Positions 27,258 to 36,604 of a DNA stretch of 64,000 nt are shown in pieces. The stretch comes from Oscillospiraceae bacterium (GTDB lineage: Bacteria; Bacillota; Clostridia; Oscillospirales; Oscillospiraceae): positions 1-64,000 of the forward strand of contig JAISKH010000063.1 of the NCBI GenBank assembly GCA_031261325.1, read 5' to 3'. The translations under genes were made by a program, and so were the position numbers. The notes under the pieces were generated by a model. That model was not told the origin of the DNA. It saw only the letters and a list, made by a program, of their open reading frames with translations, and searched no databases. Numbering within the stretch: position 1 is the first letter of the stretch; each line of letters starts with the position of its first letter.

Positions 27258-27506
27258 CTATTTATCGCGCAGAGTCCGCTTGCCCACAAGGTGCATGACG
27301 AAATCGCAGATGATTACAGCACTGATTATGAGTTGAACCGTCGGTCCAAAGCTCGCGGACAGGTAAACTGTCAGGCAAACCAATGCAATTCCGGTGATAA
27401 CGGCAGCCCAGAAGGCGACGACGTTAAGCGCTCTCGTCTTGCTGAAGGTGGACACAATAATACAGAGAGTATAAATAATAGCAATCATAAAAACCGATAA
27501 TGACAT
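27258..27506 (-). CDS. Small membrane protein of unknown function
   Basis: 82 residues from the ATG at 27506; AAAGGGTG lies about 9 nt before it. Three hydrophobic segments are visible at about residues 3-20, 28-49 and 52-72, with a short basic tail (GKRTLRDK). There is no recognisable family motif. It precedes dnaE in the same direction, with a palindromic spacer between. A 14-bp palindrome GCGGCT-CA-AGCCGC lies at 27539-27552 upstream. Confidence 0.6.
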   Translation of the reverse strand: MSLSVFMIAIIYTLCIIVSTFSKTRALNVVAFWAAVITGIALVCLTVYLSASFGPTVQLIISAVIICDFVMHLVGKRTLRDK

Positions 27507-27599
27507 TTGAAATTCACCCTTTACTTTATAATTTGTTCGCGGCTCAAGCCGCATTTGTCATTGCGCAGTCAATCTAATAACCTATTCGGTCAGCGCGAT

Positions 27600-28718
27600 T
27601 TATCCCACCAAAATCACGGGCACCGTCATCTCCTCCGTTCGCGCGCCCGCGTGCGAAGCCGCGAACTCGCGTCCGTCGCTGCGTCTGCGGTGCTTCACCA
27701 AGACGTTGCCCGTCGCGACCGCAATGTAGTCGCCGATAAATTCCAACGCTCGCGGGTGCGGCACTCCCGCGCCGAAAAGCTCAAGCTCTAACGCTTCGCG
27801 CCTTGACAGCAGCTTGAACGAGTCGCCGAAGCGCGCGTTCCACCGCAGCGCAAATGTGGTTAAATATTCATTTTTCACGAATAATGATACGCAGCGCTGT
27901 TCTACGCTCATCGGCGCGGCGAGGCACTCCGACACCTCGGGATAGTCCTGCAAATACTCCGTGCGCACGTCCGTCAGCCCGTGGTCGGCGGTTACAATCA
28001 CGAGCGTGCCGCGCAATTCAGCGCAAAGCCGCTCAATTTGCCGCTCATATTCGCGTATTGTCGAGCCGACAAGCTCGTGCTTGCAACCATTGTCGTGCGT
28101 CACCGTGTCCGGTTGCGGATTGTAAGCGTATATGAAATGCCTGCCCGACTCCGCGCACAGCTCCGTTACACGCGCGCAAATATCCGTCACGGTGTTTGCC
28201 GCCGGCGCGCTGAACGGCGACGCAATGCTCACCGTCACGTCGGGAGACGCGACGCGAATACGCTCGAAAATTCTGTCATACGGTATCAGGCGGCGCACGT
28301 CCGCGACGCGGGTTTGCGTCCCGCTTTCGTTACCACTGAACATGTCTACGACCTTTTCCATCTCTTTGAAGTAACACGCCCAGCCCAGCCAACCGTGCTC
28401 AATCGGCGACAGACCGCTCTCAAAGCTCGTCAGCGCGGCAACCGTCGTGCTCGGGAGCACCGCCGACACGTCCGCCGCGTTGTGCCGCGCAAAGAATCCG
28501 CTCGGCGAGTGAGTGGTCAGCAGCGCGCTGCCCATACCGTCGAGCACAATTTGCACGACATTGCGATAACCCGCCCGCAACGCGTTGTCGAGAATCGGCA
28601 GCGTCGCGTGGTGCGGCGTTGCGCCGTAATGCGCGAGCAGCGAATTGGGAATGGCGAGCGTACCTCCCGCATAGTCGGGGAAGCGCGTGCCGTGTCCGAA
28701 ATAGTCCGCAAAATCCAC
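27600..28718 (-). CDS. Alkaline phosphatase superfamily phosphodiesterase/nucleotide pyrophosphatase-like protein
   Basis: A 372-residue cytoplasmic hydrolase of the type I phosphodiesterase/alkaline phosphatase superfamily. Zinc-site motifs appear in order: VLDGMGS, the nucleophile loop LPSTTVAALTS with Thr, NPQPDTVTHDNG, VTADHGLTD and a late SHAGARTEEMTVPV. No signal peptide is present. The start is GTG, with GGAGGGGA before it. Substrates in this group range from nucleotides to phosphoglycolipids; none can be chosen here. It follows the thiolase by 42 nt. Confidence 0.85.
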   Translation of the reverse strand: MDFADYFGHGTRFPDYAGGTLAIPNSLLAHYGATPHHATLPILDNALRAGYRNVVQIVLDGMGSALLTTHSPSGFFARHNAADVSAVLPSTTVAALTSFESGLSPIEHGWLGWACYFKEMEKVVDMFSGNESGTQTRVADVRRLIPYDRIFERIRVASPDVTVSIASPFSAPAANTVTDICARVTELCAESGRHFIYAYNPQPDTVTHDNGCKHELVGSTIREYERQIERLCAELRGTLVIVTADHGLTDVRTEYLQDYPEVSECLAAPMSVEQRCVSLFVKNEYLTTFALRWNARFGDSFKLLSRREALELELFGAGVPHPRALEFIGDYIAVATGNVLVKHRRRSDGREFAASHAGARTEEMTVPVILVG

Positions 28719-28760
28719 GCGTCTCCCCTCCTTTTCACTAAGTTACGCTAAAGCGGTTTG

Positions 28761-29942
28761 TTACACCTTTTCCCACACGGTTGCGACACCCATGCCGCCG
28801 CCGATGCACAGCGTGGCAAGACCTGTTTTCACGTCGTCGCGCTTTTGCATCTCGTGCAGCAGCGTCACAATTACGCGCGCGCCCGACGCGCCGACGGGGT
28901 GCCCGAGCGCGAGCGCGCCGCCGTTGACGTTGACCTTACTCATGTCGAACTCAAGGTCACGCGCAACCGCAATCGACTGCGCCGCAAAGGCTTCGTTCGC
29001 TTCAATCAGGTCGATGTCGCCGATTTTGAGGTTCGCTTTTTCAAGCGCGTTGCGCGTCGCGGGAATCGGACCCGTGCCCATAATCTTCGGGTCAACGCCA
29101 CCCTGCCCCCACGAGACGAGCTTTGCGATGGGCTTCAGGTTGTATTTCGCGACGGCTTCCTCGGACGCGAGAATGATTGCCGCCGCGCCGTCGTTGATGC
29201 CGGAGGCGTTGCCCGCCGTGACGCGCCCGCCGTCGGGCTTGAACGCGGGCTTCAACTTCGCGAGAGCTTCCGCAGATGTTGCGCGCGGAAATTCGTCCAC
29301 CTTGAAGTCAACGGTTTCGCGCTTGACCTTGACCGGCACGGGGATAATCTCGTCGTCGAACCGCCCCGAAGCTTGCGCCGCAGCCGTTTTCTCCTGTGAC
29401 GACAGGGCGAAAGCGTCAAGCTCTTCGCGCGTGATGCCCCATTCGTCGCAGATGTTCTCGGCGGTGATGCCCATGTGGTAGCCGTTGAACGCGTCCCACA
29501 GCCCGTCGGAAATCATGGTGTCCACAAGCTTCGCGTCGTTCATGCGCGCGCCGTAACGCGCCGTCGGAATGGCATACGGAGCCGCCGACATGTTTTCGGT
29601 GCCGCCCGCGAGGATAATCTCCGCGTCGCCCGCCGCAATCGCGCGCGCCGCTTCAATCACGGCTTTCATTCCGCTGCCGCACACCATGCCGATTGTATAC
29701 GCCGCAACCTCGTTCGGTACGCCCGCGCCGATTGCAACCTGTCGCGCGGGGTTCTGCCCCAAGCCCGCCGTCAGCACGCAGCCGAACATGACCTCGCTCA
29801 ACGCTTCCGGCGCAATGCCCGCGCGCTCAATCGCGGCTTTGGCGACAATCGCCCCCAACTTTGGCGCGGGTATGTCCTTCAGCGAACCGCCGAAGCTGCC
29901 GATTGCCGTGCGGCAGCTGCTTACAACATAGATGTTCTTCAT
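28761..29942 (-). CDS. Acetyl-CoA acetyltransferase (thiolase)
   Basis: Condenses two acetyl-CoA to acetoacetyl-CoA, or the reverse. The 393-residue length and motifs match biosynthetic clostridial ThlA. The nucleophile is Cys88 in [17 protein letters not shown] is present, as are the catalytic His348 in [12 protein letters not shown] and Cys379 in CIGGGMG. GGAGG lies 8 nt before the ATG and a good promoter lies upstream. It stands without the usual hbd/crt/bcd butyrate genes, so its pathway in this organism is open. Acetyl-CoA from the nearby CODH/ACS operon is an obvious substrate source. Confidence 0.95.
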   Translation of the reverse strand: MKNIYVVSSCRTAIGSFGGSLKDIPAPKLGAIVAKAAIERAGIAPEALSEVMFGCVLTAGLGQNPARQVAIGAGVPNEVAAYTIGMVCGSGMKAVIEAARAIAAGDAEIILAGGTENMSAAPYAIPTARYGARMNDAKLVDTMISDGLWDAFNGYHMGITAENICDEWGITREELDAFALSSQEKTAAAQASGRFDDEIIPVPVKVKRETVDFKVDEFPRATSAEALAKLKPAFKPDGGRVTAGNASGINDGAAAIILASEEAVAKYNLKPIAKLVSWGQGGVDPKIMGTGPIPATRNALEKANLKIGDIDLIEANEAFAAQSIAVARDLEFDMSKVNVNGGALALGHPVGASGARVIVTLLHEMQKRDDVKTGLATLCIGGGMGVATVWEKV

Positions 29943-29985
29943 TAGTATTCCTCCATTTTTCCGCCAACGCGGTATAGTTACCTAG

Positions 29986-30014
29986 ATTTTATAACACATG
30001 GGCTTCAAAGTCAA
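29986..30014 (-). promoter_or_regulatory. Promoter of the thiolase gene
   Basis: On the minus strand, TTGACT (30009-30014), 17-nt spacer, TAAAAT (29986-29991). Confidence 0.7.
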
Positions 30015-30024
30015 CGGATAATTA

Positions 30025-30084
30025 AACTGCGCTCGCAGTTGCGGGCACAGTTTCGGCTGTGCTATTCCACCGCGATTTTCGCGG
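30025..30084. repeat. Three tandem short hairpins between divergent genes
   Basis: AACTGC/GCAGTT (30025-30040), GCACAG/CTGTGC (30045-30062) and CCGCGA/TCGCGG (30070-30084) follow one another within 60 nt. They lie just upstream of the thiolase promoter and outside both predicted transcripts. The 466-nt gap 29943-30408 holds no other gene I can support. Confidence 0.5.
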
Positions 30085-30209
30085 AGCAAATTGTGGAAAA
30101 CTCGCGCCCAATCTCACCGCCGCGACGTTGGTTGGGATAGCAGAAATTACAAATTACGTCGTTCGGGGTAGAATTTTCTCGAAAATGTAATAAATACATC
30201 AAATAAAGG

Positions 30210-30238
30210 TTGACTGCAACGCTTCAATGGACTAAAAT
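30210..30238 (+). promoter_or_regulatory. Promoter of the hybrid histidine kinase gene
   Basis: TTGACT (30210-30215), 17-nt spacer, TAAAAT (30233-30238), giving a transcript start near 30245. Confidence 0.7.
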
Positions 30239-30408
30239 AACAGAGACTATACATAGTTAACTTGTCGGAATTTCTTACATATATGTTCGGCAATATTTCC
30301 CGTTATTCGTTCCCGTGAAAGAAGGCGTTAAACACGAAAAAACTGAAAGATTTTGTCTCTCTGCACATACTGTCAGGTTCGTCGCCGATTGAGACGCGCG
30401 TTTTCAAC

Positions 30409-33400
30409 ATGGCGTGCTGTCTCGGCGCGCTTGCCGCGTTCGTCGCGCTTATTGCCCGCATTATTGAGGGCGTGCCGCTCGGCTCAATGCTGATACTCGT
30501 GGCAATGCTCGTGTCCATTATGGCGTTGTTCGCGCTGTCAATAGTGCGTCCCTCCGCCGCAAAGTCTGTGCCCACAATCATTGTCGGCTCCGTCGGCATC
30601 GTGCTGTTCCCGCTGATATTCTTTACAAACGGCGGCGCGGACTCCGGCATGGCGTCATATTTCTCGCTCGCCATTATCCTGTCGTTCTTGGTGCTGCACG
30701 GTAAGCGGCGTATACTTATACTCGCGGCTACCACCGTTGTTACGGTGTTGTGCTATTACTTCACGCTTGTTGACCCGATTTTCCTGCCGTATGTTCACAA
30801 GCTTGAGCCTATGCAGAGGTTTTATGACACGCTGCAATCCATATTCGTAATCGGTTGCTTTGTCGGCGCGGTAATTCTGTTCCAGCGCAACGTTTACAAT
30901 AACGCGAGAACGCAGGCGGAGGAACTTGGCGCGGGCTTTAAGCGCAATGACGAGCTTCTGCGCTTCGTCAATGACGCGGCGACGATACTGCTGACCACGG
31001 AGTCGGAGCAGTTTGAGACTGCGCTAAGTGTGAGCATGGAGAAGATGGCGCATTGCCTTGACATGGACCGCGTGTACATTTGGCGTTCCTCTGTGCGGGA
31101 CGGTCAGCCGTGCTACGAACAGCTCTACGGTTGGCGTTCGGGCGATGAAATTACGGCGGTTACGCTCATTGCGAAAACGGGGCGCAACTATATTGAACGT
31201 ATTCCCGAATGGGACGAGAGGTTCGCGCGGCGCGAATATGTCGCGGGTCCGCTGACGTGGTTCTCCCCCATGGTTGTGGAAATGCTCTCCCAATTCAACA
31301 TAAGGTCGGTCATGGCGTTTCCCGTGTATTTACAGGACGCGTTCTGGGGCTTCGTAACGTTTGACAACTGCCATAGTGAGCGCGTCTGCAACGAGCTTGA
31401 GGCGAATATCCTGCAATCGGGCAGTCTGCTGCTCGCAAACGCCGTGGAGCGCGACGCGAGCACACGTATGCTGCGCGACAGGCTTGAGCAGCAGCAGCTG
31501 ATGTCTGCCATATCGAAGAGCTTTATTTCCAAGGATTCGATGTCGGTTCTGATTGAAAACGCGCTGAAGCGCGTCGGTGAGTTCCTCGGCGTGACGCGCG
31601 TGCTTGTCGCGTTCGCGGAGAAGGATTCAGAGGACAGTCACCCCGCTTACTTCTGGTTCTGTGACGAGAAGTGGATTCCCGACCCGACGCAGGACGGGTT
31701 TAACGACATAATCAACTCAACTTTCTCGCGTGAGGTGCCCGACGACGTTGATATTCCGAGCGTCTACTGCGAGAACACCGCGACATACGGCAACGGCGAG
31801 TACAAGGTTTTTGAAAAGGTCGGTCTTAAGTCGTTCATTTGGGCGCCGCTGTATGTTGAGAACGAGTACTGGGGAATGCTCAGTATTGAGGAATGCCGCG
31901 ACTACCGCGTGTGGACGGAGAGCGACACGCAGCTTGTCAGCACGGTTTCCAGCGCGATTTCCAACGCCATAGCCCGCGACCTGATGGACAAGGAGCGCGC
32001 CGCCGCGCTTTCGGGCGCGATTCAGGCTTCGCGCGCAAAGGGTGACTTCCTGTCAAACATGTCGCACGAGATGCGCACGCCGATGAACGCGATAATCGGC
32101 ATGACCGCAATCGGCAAAAGCTCGACTACTCTGGATAAAAAGGACTACGCGTTCCTGAAAATCGGCGACGCTTCCAAGCATTTGCTCGGCGTTATCAACG
32201 ACATTCTCGATATGTCGAAGATTGAGGCGAACAAGCTGGAGCTTTCGCCCGTCACTTTCGATTTTGAGAAGATGCTGCAAAAGGTCGTTAACGTAATCAA
32301 CTTCCGCGTTGACGAGCGGCGGCAGTCGTTTTACGTGACGGTGGACCGCAACATACCGAAAATGCTGCTTGGCGACGACCAGCGGCTGTCGCAGGTCATA
32401 ACGAACCTGCTGTCCAACGCCGTCAAGTTCACGCCCGAGGAGGGCACGATTCGCCTTGACACGCACCTTATCAGCGAGGAAAACGGCGTTTGCACCCTGC
32501 AAATTGAGGTTACGGACACGGGCATCGGCATCACGAACGAGCAAAAGACGCGCCTGTTCCACTCGTTTGAGCAAGCCGAGAGCGGCACCTCACGCAAGTT
32601 CGGCGGAACGGGGTTGGGGCTTGCAATCTCAAAGCGCATCGTCGAAATGATGGACGGCGTGATTTGGGCGGACTCAATACCGAACGAGGGTTCGACGTTT
32701 GCGTTTACTGTTAAGGTTCAGCGCGCGGCGGCGAAGGACTTCCGCTCCCTGCTGTCGCCCGGCGTGAACTGGGGCAATATCCGCATATTCGCCGTTGACG
32801 ACGAGCCGGAGGTGCGGGAGTTTTTCAACGAAATCGCCCTGCGGTTCGGTATCCAATGCGACGTTGCAGAGAGCGGCGAGGAAGCGCGGCGTATGCTTGA
32901 GGTTAACGACAACTACGATATTTACTTCTTAGACTGGCGGTTGCCCGGTATTAGCGGCATTGAGCTTGCGCGGCAGATTCGCGAGAAGAGCCACCGCCGC
33001 TCGATAGTCACGATGTTCTCCTCTGTCGATTGGAGCATAATCGAGGACGAGGCAAAGTCCGCGGGCGTTGACAAATTCCTGCCGAAGCCGCTGTTCCCGT
33101 CCGCAATCGCCGACCTGATAAGCGACTGTCTCGGCTCCGACGCAACGATTAAGCAGGAGGACGACCCCGAAAAGCTGGACGACTTCTCGCGGTTTACGGT
33201 GCTGCTCGCGGAGGACGTTGAGATTAACCGCGAAATCGTTTTGACGCTTCTTGAGCCGACACACGTTACCGTGGACTGCGCCGAAAACGGTGAGGTCGCG
33301 CTGCGCCTGTTCGCGGAGAATCCCGACCGCTACAGTATGATTTTCATGGACGTGCAGATGCCCGAAATGGACGGCTACGAAGCGACGCGCCGTATTCGGC

Positions 33401-33564
33401 AGCTTGATTTACCGCGCGCGCGTAAAATCCCGATTGTCGCGATGACCGCGAACGTGTTCCGTGAGGATATTGACCGCTGTCTCGCCGCGGGAATGGACGC
33501 GCACGTCGGCAAGCCGCTCGACTTCGAGGAAGTGCTTGAGCGTATGCGGAAGTATTTGAAATAG
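30409..33564 (+). CDS. Membrane hybrid histidine kinase with two GAF-like and two receiver domains
   Basis: Sensor kinase of at least 1051 residues. Order: about five membrane helices (residues 1-160), a helical linker, two GAF-like domains (about 180-350 and 370-530), HisKA with phospho-acceptor His553 in [11 protein letters not shown], HATPase, then receivers with Asp842 (FLDWRLPG) and Asp981 ([11 protein letters not shown]). There is no output domain, so signalling passes to an unseen partner. The ATG at 30409 has no good ribosome site, and coding-like sequence runs upstream to an in-frame TGA at 30316, so the true N-terminus is uncertain. A terminator follows the gene. Confidence 0.9.
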   Translation: MACCLGALAAFVALIARIIEGVPLGSMLILVAMLVSIMALFALSIVRPSAAKSVPTIIVGSVGIVLFPLIFFTNGGADSGMASYFSLAIILSFLVLHGKRRILILAATTVVTVLCYYFTLVDPIFLPYVHKLEPMQRFYDTLQSIFVIGCFVGAVILFQRNVYNNARTQAEELGAGFKRNDELLRFVNDAATILLTTESEQFETALSVSMEKMAHCLDMDRVYIWRSSVRDGQPCYEQLYGWRSGDEITAVTLIAKTGRNYIERIPEWDERFARREYVAGPLTWFSPMVVEMLSQFNIRSVMAFPVYLQDAFWGFVTFDNCHSERVCNELEANILQSGSLLLANAVERDASTRMLRDRLEQQQLMSAISKSFISKDSMSVLIENALKRVGEFLGVTRVLVAFAEKDSEDSHPAYFWFCDEKWIPDPTQDGFNDIINSTFSREVPDDVDIPSVYCENTATYGNGEYKVFEKVGLKSFIWAPLYVENEYWGMLSIEECRDYRVWTESDTQLVSTVSSAISNAIARDLMDKERAAALSGAIQASRAKGDFLSNMSHEMRTPMNAIIGMTAIGKSSTTLDKKDYAFLKIGDASKHLLGVINDILDMSKIEANKLELSPVTFDFEKMLQKVVNVINFRVDERRQSFYVTVDRNIPKMLLGDDQRLSQVITNLLSNAVKFTPEEGTIRLDTHLISEENGVCTLQIEVTDTGIGITNEQKTRLFHSFEQAESGTSRKFGGTGLGLAISKRIVEMMDGVIWADSIPNEGSTFAFTVKVQRAAAKDFRSLLSPGVNWGNIRIFAVDDEPEVREFFNEIALRFGIQCDVAESGEEARRMLEVNDNYDIYFLDWRLPGISGIELARQIREKSHRRSIVTMFSSVDWSIIEDEAKSAGVDKFLPKPLFPSAIADLISDCLGSDATIKQEDDPEKLDDFSRFTVLLAEDVEINREIVLTLLEPTHVTVDCAENGEVALRLFAENPDRYSMIFMDVQMPEMDGYEATRRIRQLDLPRARKIPIVAMTANVFREDIDRCLAAGMDAHVGKPLDFEEVLERMRKYLK

Positions 33565-33567
33565 GTT

Positions 33568-33605
33568 AAGCGCGGGCGAAAATATTGCCCGCGCTTGTTT
33601 GTTTG
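33568..33605 (+). terminator. Rho-independent terminator after the hybrid kinase
   Basis: 10-bp stem AAGCGCGGGC/GCCCGCGCTT (33568-33577 with 33587-33596), followed by GTTTGTTTGTT. Confidence 0.85.
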
Positions 33606-33623
33606 TTCGATAAAATTTCCTAG

Positions 33624-33678
33624 TTGACAAGGCGTGTCTAAAGTTGGAGACTGTAGTTAGTCTACAACTTTAGACACG
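33624..33678 (+). promoter_or_regulatory. Promoter and BlaI-type operator
   Basis: The -35 TTGACA (33624-33629) is followed 17 nt later by a weak GAGACT. A perfect 14-bp inverted repeat (33633-33646 with 33665-33678, CGTGTCTAAAGTTG arms) surrounds an inner TGTAG-TTAGT-CTACA dyad. BlaI/MecI/CopY repressors bind TACA/TGTA-type dyads, so this is the likely autoregulatory operator of the blaI-like gene just downstream. Confidence 0.75.
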
Positions 33679-33705
33679 TCTTTTATTTTTTGGGAGGTAC
33701 ATAAT

Positions 33706-34074
33706 ATGGACGCAATAAAACTGCCTGACGCGGAGCTGCGCCTGATGAATATCATCTGGGAGCGCGAACCCGTCAGCTCGACGGAGCTTGTGCGGCTCGC
33801 CGCCGACGCGCTCGGTTGGAAGCGCACGACGACTTACACGATTCTCAAGCGACTGTCACAGCGCGGCGCGGCGCAAAACGACAGCTCGACGGTTACGGCG
33901 CTCGTGCCTAAATCGTCGGTGCAGCAGAGCGAGAGCCGCGAGCTGCTGGAAAAGATGTACGGCGGCTCGCTGAAGATGTTCCTCGTCAGCTTTTTGGACG
34001 GCGGCAAGCTGTCCGAAGCGGAAGCCGACGAGCTGAAGCGCATCATCGACGAAAAGACGGGCGGTGTCAAATGA
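33706..34074 (+). CDS. BlaI/MecI/CopY-family transcriptional repressor
   Basis: A 122-residue winged-helix repressor. The N-terminal PDAELRLMNIIWEREPVSST and WKRTTTYTILKRLSQRGA segments are the family's DNA-binding core. The C-terminal LLEKMYGGSLKMFLVSFLDG helices provide dimerisation and the usual cleavage region. GGGAGG precedes the ATG. The stop codon overlaps the start of the M56 gene (ATGA), the typical repressor-protease pair. No beta-lactamase or PBP gene is present, so the regulated function is not necessarily beta-lactam resistance. Confidence 0.93.
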   Translation: MDAIKLPDAELRLMNIIWEREPVSSTELVRLAADALGWKRTTTYTILKRLSQRGAAQNDSSTVTALVPKSSVQQSESRELLEKMYGGSLKMFLVSFLDGGKLSEAEADELKRIIDEKTGGVK

Positions 34075-36551
34075 GCGCGGCATTTGCGGCGATTTTCAAC
34101 ATGAGCGTAACCGCGTCCGTAATCGCGGCGGCGGTGTTCCTCGTGCGGTTGCCGTTGCGGCGGCGAATGCCAAAGCTGTTTTCTTACGCGCTGTGGCTGC
34201 TCGTGTTCATTCGGCTCGTCCTGCCGGTTACAATTCCCTCGCCGTTTTCGCTGTTCAACGCGGTGGAAGCTCCGCCTACCCCGTCTCGGCTTGTCGGCGA
34301 AAACGTATCGTTCGGCTCCGCCATCGGCGCGGCGTTCAATACAATCGGCGACGCGCTTGACGGCGGCATCGGCACCGTTACCGTGTACCTCGACCCCGCG
34401 CCCGATACTCCCGCGGGGTATACGCCGACGACGGAAGCTTACCACTCGGAGGCGTGGCTGCTGCTGCTCGGTCACATCTGGGTGTGGGGCGTGTCCGCGC
34501 TCGTGCTGTATGTGCTTGTTTCCTATGCCCTCGTCGCGCTGAAGCTACGCACGGCGGTGTTGTACAGGGGCTATGGCGAGAATGTCTACACGTCCGACGG
34601 CGTACAAAGCCCAATCGTGTTCGGGCTGTTCAAGCCGAGAATTTACCTGCCGAGCGACATTGACGCCGTGTGCACGGAGCGCGAAATCGCGCACATCGTC
34701 TCGCATGAGCGCGTGCATATACGGCGGTTCGACCACGTTACAAAGCTGCTGTCAATGCTCGTTCTCGCGGTGCATTGGTTCAACCCCGTTATTTGGGCGG
34801 CGTTCCTGCTGTCGAACCGCGACCGCGAAATCGCTTGCGACGAGCGCGTTATGCAGCTCGCGGGGGGCGACATTCGCGCCGAATACGCGCGTTCGCTCGT
34901 CAGTATCGGCACTTATAAGGGCAACGCCTTTGGCGCGCTCGCGTTCGGTGAGAGCGGCATTAAGACGCGCGTCAAGTCTATTGTGAGCTTCAAAAAGCGC
35001 GCGTTGTGGTTGAGCGTTATCGCCGTTGTGCTCCTTGCGGTCGTCGGCGTGGTGTGCCTTACGGGCGCGAACAGTCGCGGGGTTCCCGTCGGCGACTATA
35101 TCTTGTCGGACGCGGAATATTCGCCGTATATAACCGTGCTTGGCGACGCGGAGTTGCGGCTGAACAACTTCGACATGGCGCGGCTGCTTGAGCTTTACGT
35201 CATTGAGAGCACCGACGAGACGGGCGCGGACCTCCGCGCCGCGCTGCAAAGCGTCCTGCCGTACAGCGCGCAAAAGGACAAGGACGGTCAGACATGGCTG
35301 TACGCACAGGTCACGCCCCTGTCGGGATTGCGTATTCGGTACAGCAAAAATCAGCTTGAGCTGTTCGGCGAAACGTACACGCTCGGCGGCGAAACTCCCG
35401 CGCGGTTGCCGCTCGCCGCGCCGCGTGTCGCGCTCTATAACGTCGAGCAGACCGCGCCGCTCAATCAGGTTGACGGTTGGTATCAGCTCGAACCCGTAAC
35501 CGCGATAACGGTTGCGGTTCCTGACGGCACAAACGTTCTGGACATCTACTGCGCCGAGGCGGGTACGGAAGCCGAGCCTATACTGCTGTGCTACACGCAG
35601 GGAGTTTTGGCGAGTTCGTTTACTTACGCGTGGAGCGTCAGCGACTACTTCCCGAACGGTTTTCTCGGTCATATCTGGGCGGTTGAGACGGATTTGGACG
35701 GCACGGAGTTCATCGGCGAACCCGTCAACGCGTCGTACACGCCTTATGACAACACGTTCGCGGACAAGAACGGCTTGTTCTATGTCACGCTGCCTGAATC
35801 GTGGCGCGGCAAGTTCCGCGTTGAAGAAACTGACACGTCGGTGCGCTTCATCAATCTCGCGAACGAGAACGCGGGTTACGGCGGCGTGCTGTGTTACATT
35901 CAGATACTCGACGTCGCCGAATGGAACGCCATGACGGAGGGCGACCGCACTTGGGCGCCGTACACGGAGCTTGGGAGCGCGGGCGGCAAGACCTTTATTC
36001 TGCGTCCCGCGACTGATATTGAGTTCAAGTGGGACGACGACGCGCTTGCCGCCGAGTATAACGAGATGGCTGACGCGCGAATTGTCGAGGGTGGGTTCCG
36101 TCTGCTCGTGAGCGACGCGGCGCAGGCACCGAACTACAATCTGCCGAACCACATTCAAAGGTACTACTTGAGCGACGTTGAGTTTTTCCCGTCCGAAACC
36201 TTTGCGTATTACGGGTATGACGAGCTTGCCGACAATACGCACATGTACTTCGCGGTGGACGAGCTGCTCGCCGCGCTGCGCGACGCGGATTACGCGGAGC
36301 TTGCGGACAGGATTGCGAGCATGAAGGTTCCTTTCGGGTTCTACGCGACGATTGACGGCAAGAACTATATATCCGACGATAAGTTTGCGCTGTCCTTCCC
36401 GCAGGAGGAGGACGGCGGCGAGAGCGCGATTTCGGTCAAAATCGGCTGGGAATACAGCTCGCACACGCCCGTGTGGTTTACCGTCAGTACGCATATACTG
36501 CCCGGCTTCGTTATTGACGACACGGAGCCGATTGACGACGGCGCAACATAA
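34071..36551 (+). CDS. M56-family (BlaR1-like) metallopeptidase with large unknown C-terminal domain
   Basis: An 826-residue membrane signal transducer. Membrane helices lie at about residues 10-27, 36-55, 128-158 and 308-332. The zinc protease motif is HERVH at 212-216, with DREIACDE (251-258) supplying the third ligand. It would cleave or trigger cleavage of the BlaI-like repressor. The extracellular part, about 490 residues after the last helix, does not look like the penicillin-binding domain of BlaR1 and carries no SxxK/SxN/KTG set I can identify. It may sense a different surface or envelope signal. The gene ends at a strong terminator. Confidence 0.88.
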   Translation: MSAAFAAIFNMSVTASVIAAAVFLVRLPLRRRMPKLFSYALWLLVFIRLVLPVTIPSPFSLFNAVEAPPTPSRLVGENVSFGSAIGAAFNTIGDALDGGIGTVTVYLDPAPDTPAGYTPTTEAYHSEAWLLLLGHIWVWGVSALVLYVLVSYALVALKLRTAVLYRGYGENVYTSDGVQSPIVFGLFKPRIYLPSDIDAVCTEREIAHIVSHERVHIRRFDHVTKLLSMLVLAVHWFNPVIWAAFLLSNRDREIACDERVMQLAGGDIRAEYARSLVSIGTYKGNAFGALAFGESGIKTRVKSIVSFKKRALWLSVIAVVLLAVVGVVCLTGANSRGVPVGDYILSDAEYSPYITVLGDAELRLNNFDMARLLELYVIESTDETGADLRAALQSVLPYSAQKDKDGQTWLYAQVTPLSGLRIRYSKNQLELFGETYTLGGETPARLPLAAPRVALYNVEQTAPLNQVDGWYQLEPVTAITVAVPDGTNVLDIYCAEAGTEAEPILLCYTQGVLASSFTYAWSVSDYFPNGFLGHIWAVETDLDGTEFIGEPVNASYTPYDNTFADKNGLFYVTLPESWRGKFRVEETDTSVRFINLANENAGYGGVLCYIQILDVAEWNAMTEGDRTWAPYTELGSAGGKTFILRPATDIEFKWDDDALAAEYNEMADARIVEGGFRLLVSDAAQAPNYNLPNHIQRYYLSDVEFFPSETFAYYGYDELADNTHMYFAVDELLAALRDADYAELADRIASMKVPFGFYATIDGKNYISDDKFALSFPQEEDGGESAISVKIGWEYSSHTPVWFTVSTHILPGFVIDDTEPIDDGAT

Positions 36552-36560
36552 ACGCAAAGG

Positions 36561-36586
36561 CGCGGAGGATATTTCCTCCGCGTCTT
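36561..36586 (+). terminator. Terminator between convergent M56 and surface-protein genes
   Basis: 9-bp stem CGCGGAGGA/TCCTCCGCG (36561-36569 with 36574-36582) with a 4-nt loop, then TCTTT. Confidence 0.8.
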
Positions 36587-36604
36587 TAATATGTATTGCT
36601 CAGA

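Noticed and set aside
30283-30318. TGA at 30316 read as selenocysteine or reassigned codon
   Set aside because: No selenocysteine insertion hairpin is evident after it, TGA is used as a normal stop elsewhere in the window, and no Cys would be expected at that place.
33706-36551. Beta-lactam resistance locus
   Set aside because: The BlaI/M56 pair is present, but there is no beta-lactamase, no PBP2a-like gene and no PBP-like sensor domain.
34752-36557. 601-codon open frame antisense to the M56 gene
   Set aside because: The plus-strand gene has clear domains, a ribosome site and operator context. The antisense frame is an artefact of strong third-position GC bias, with no recognisable motif.
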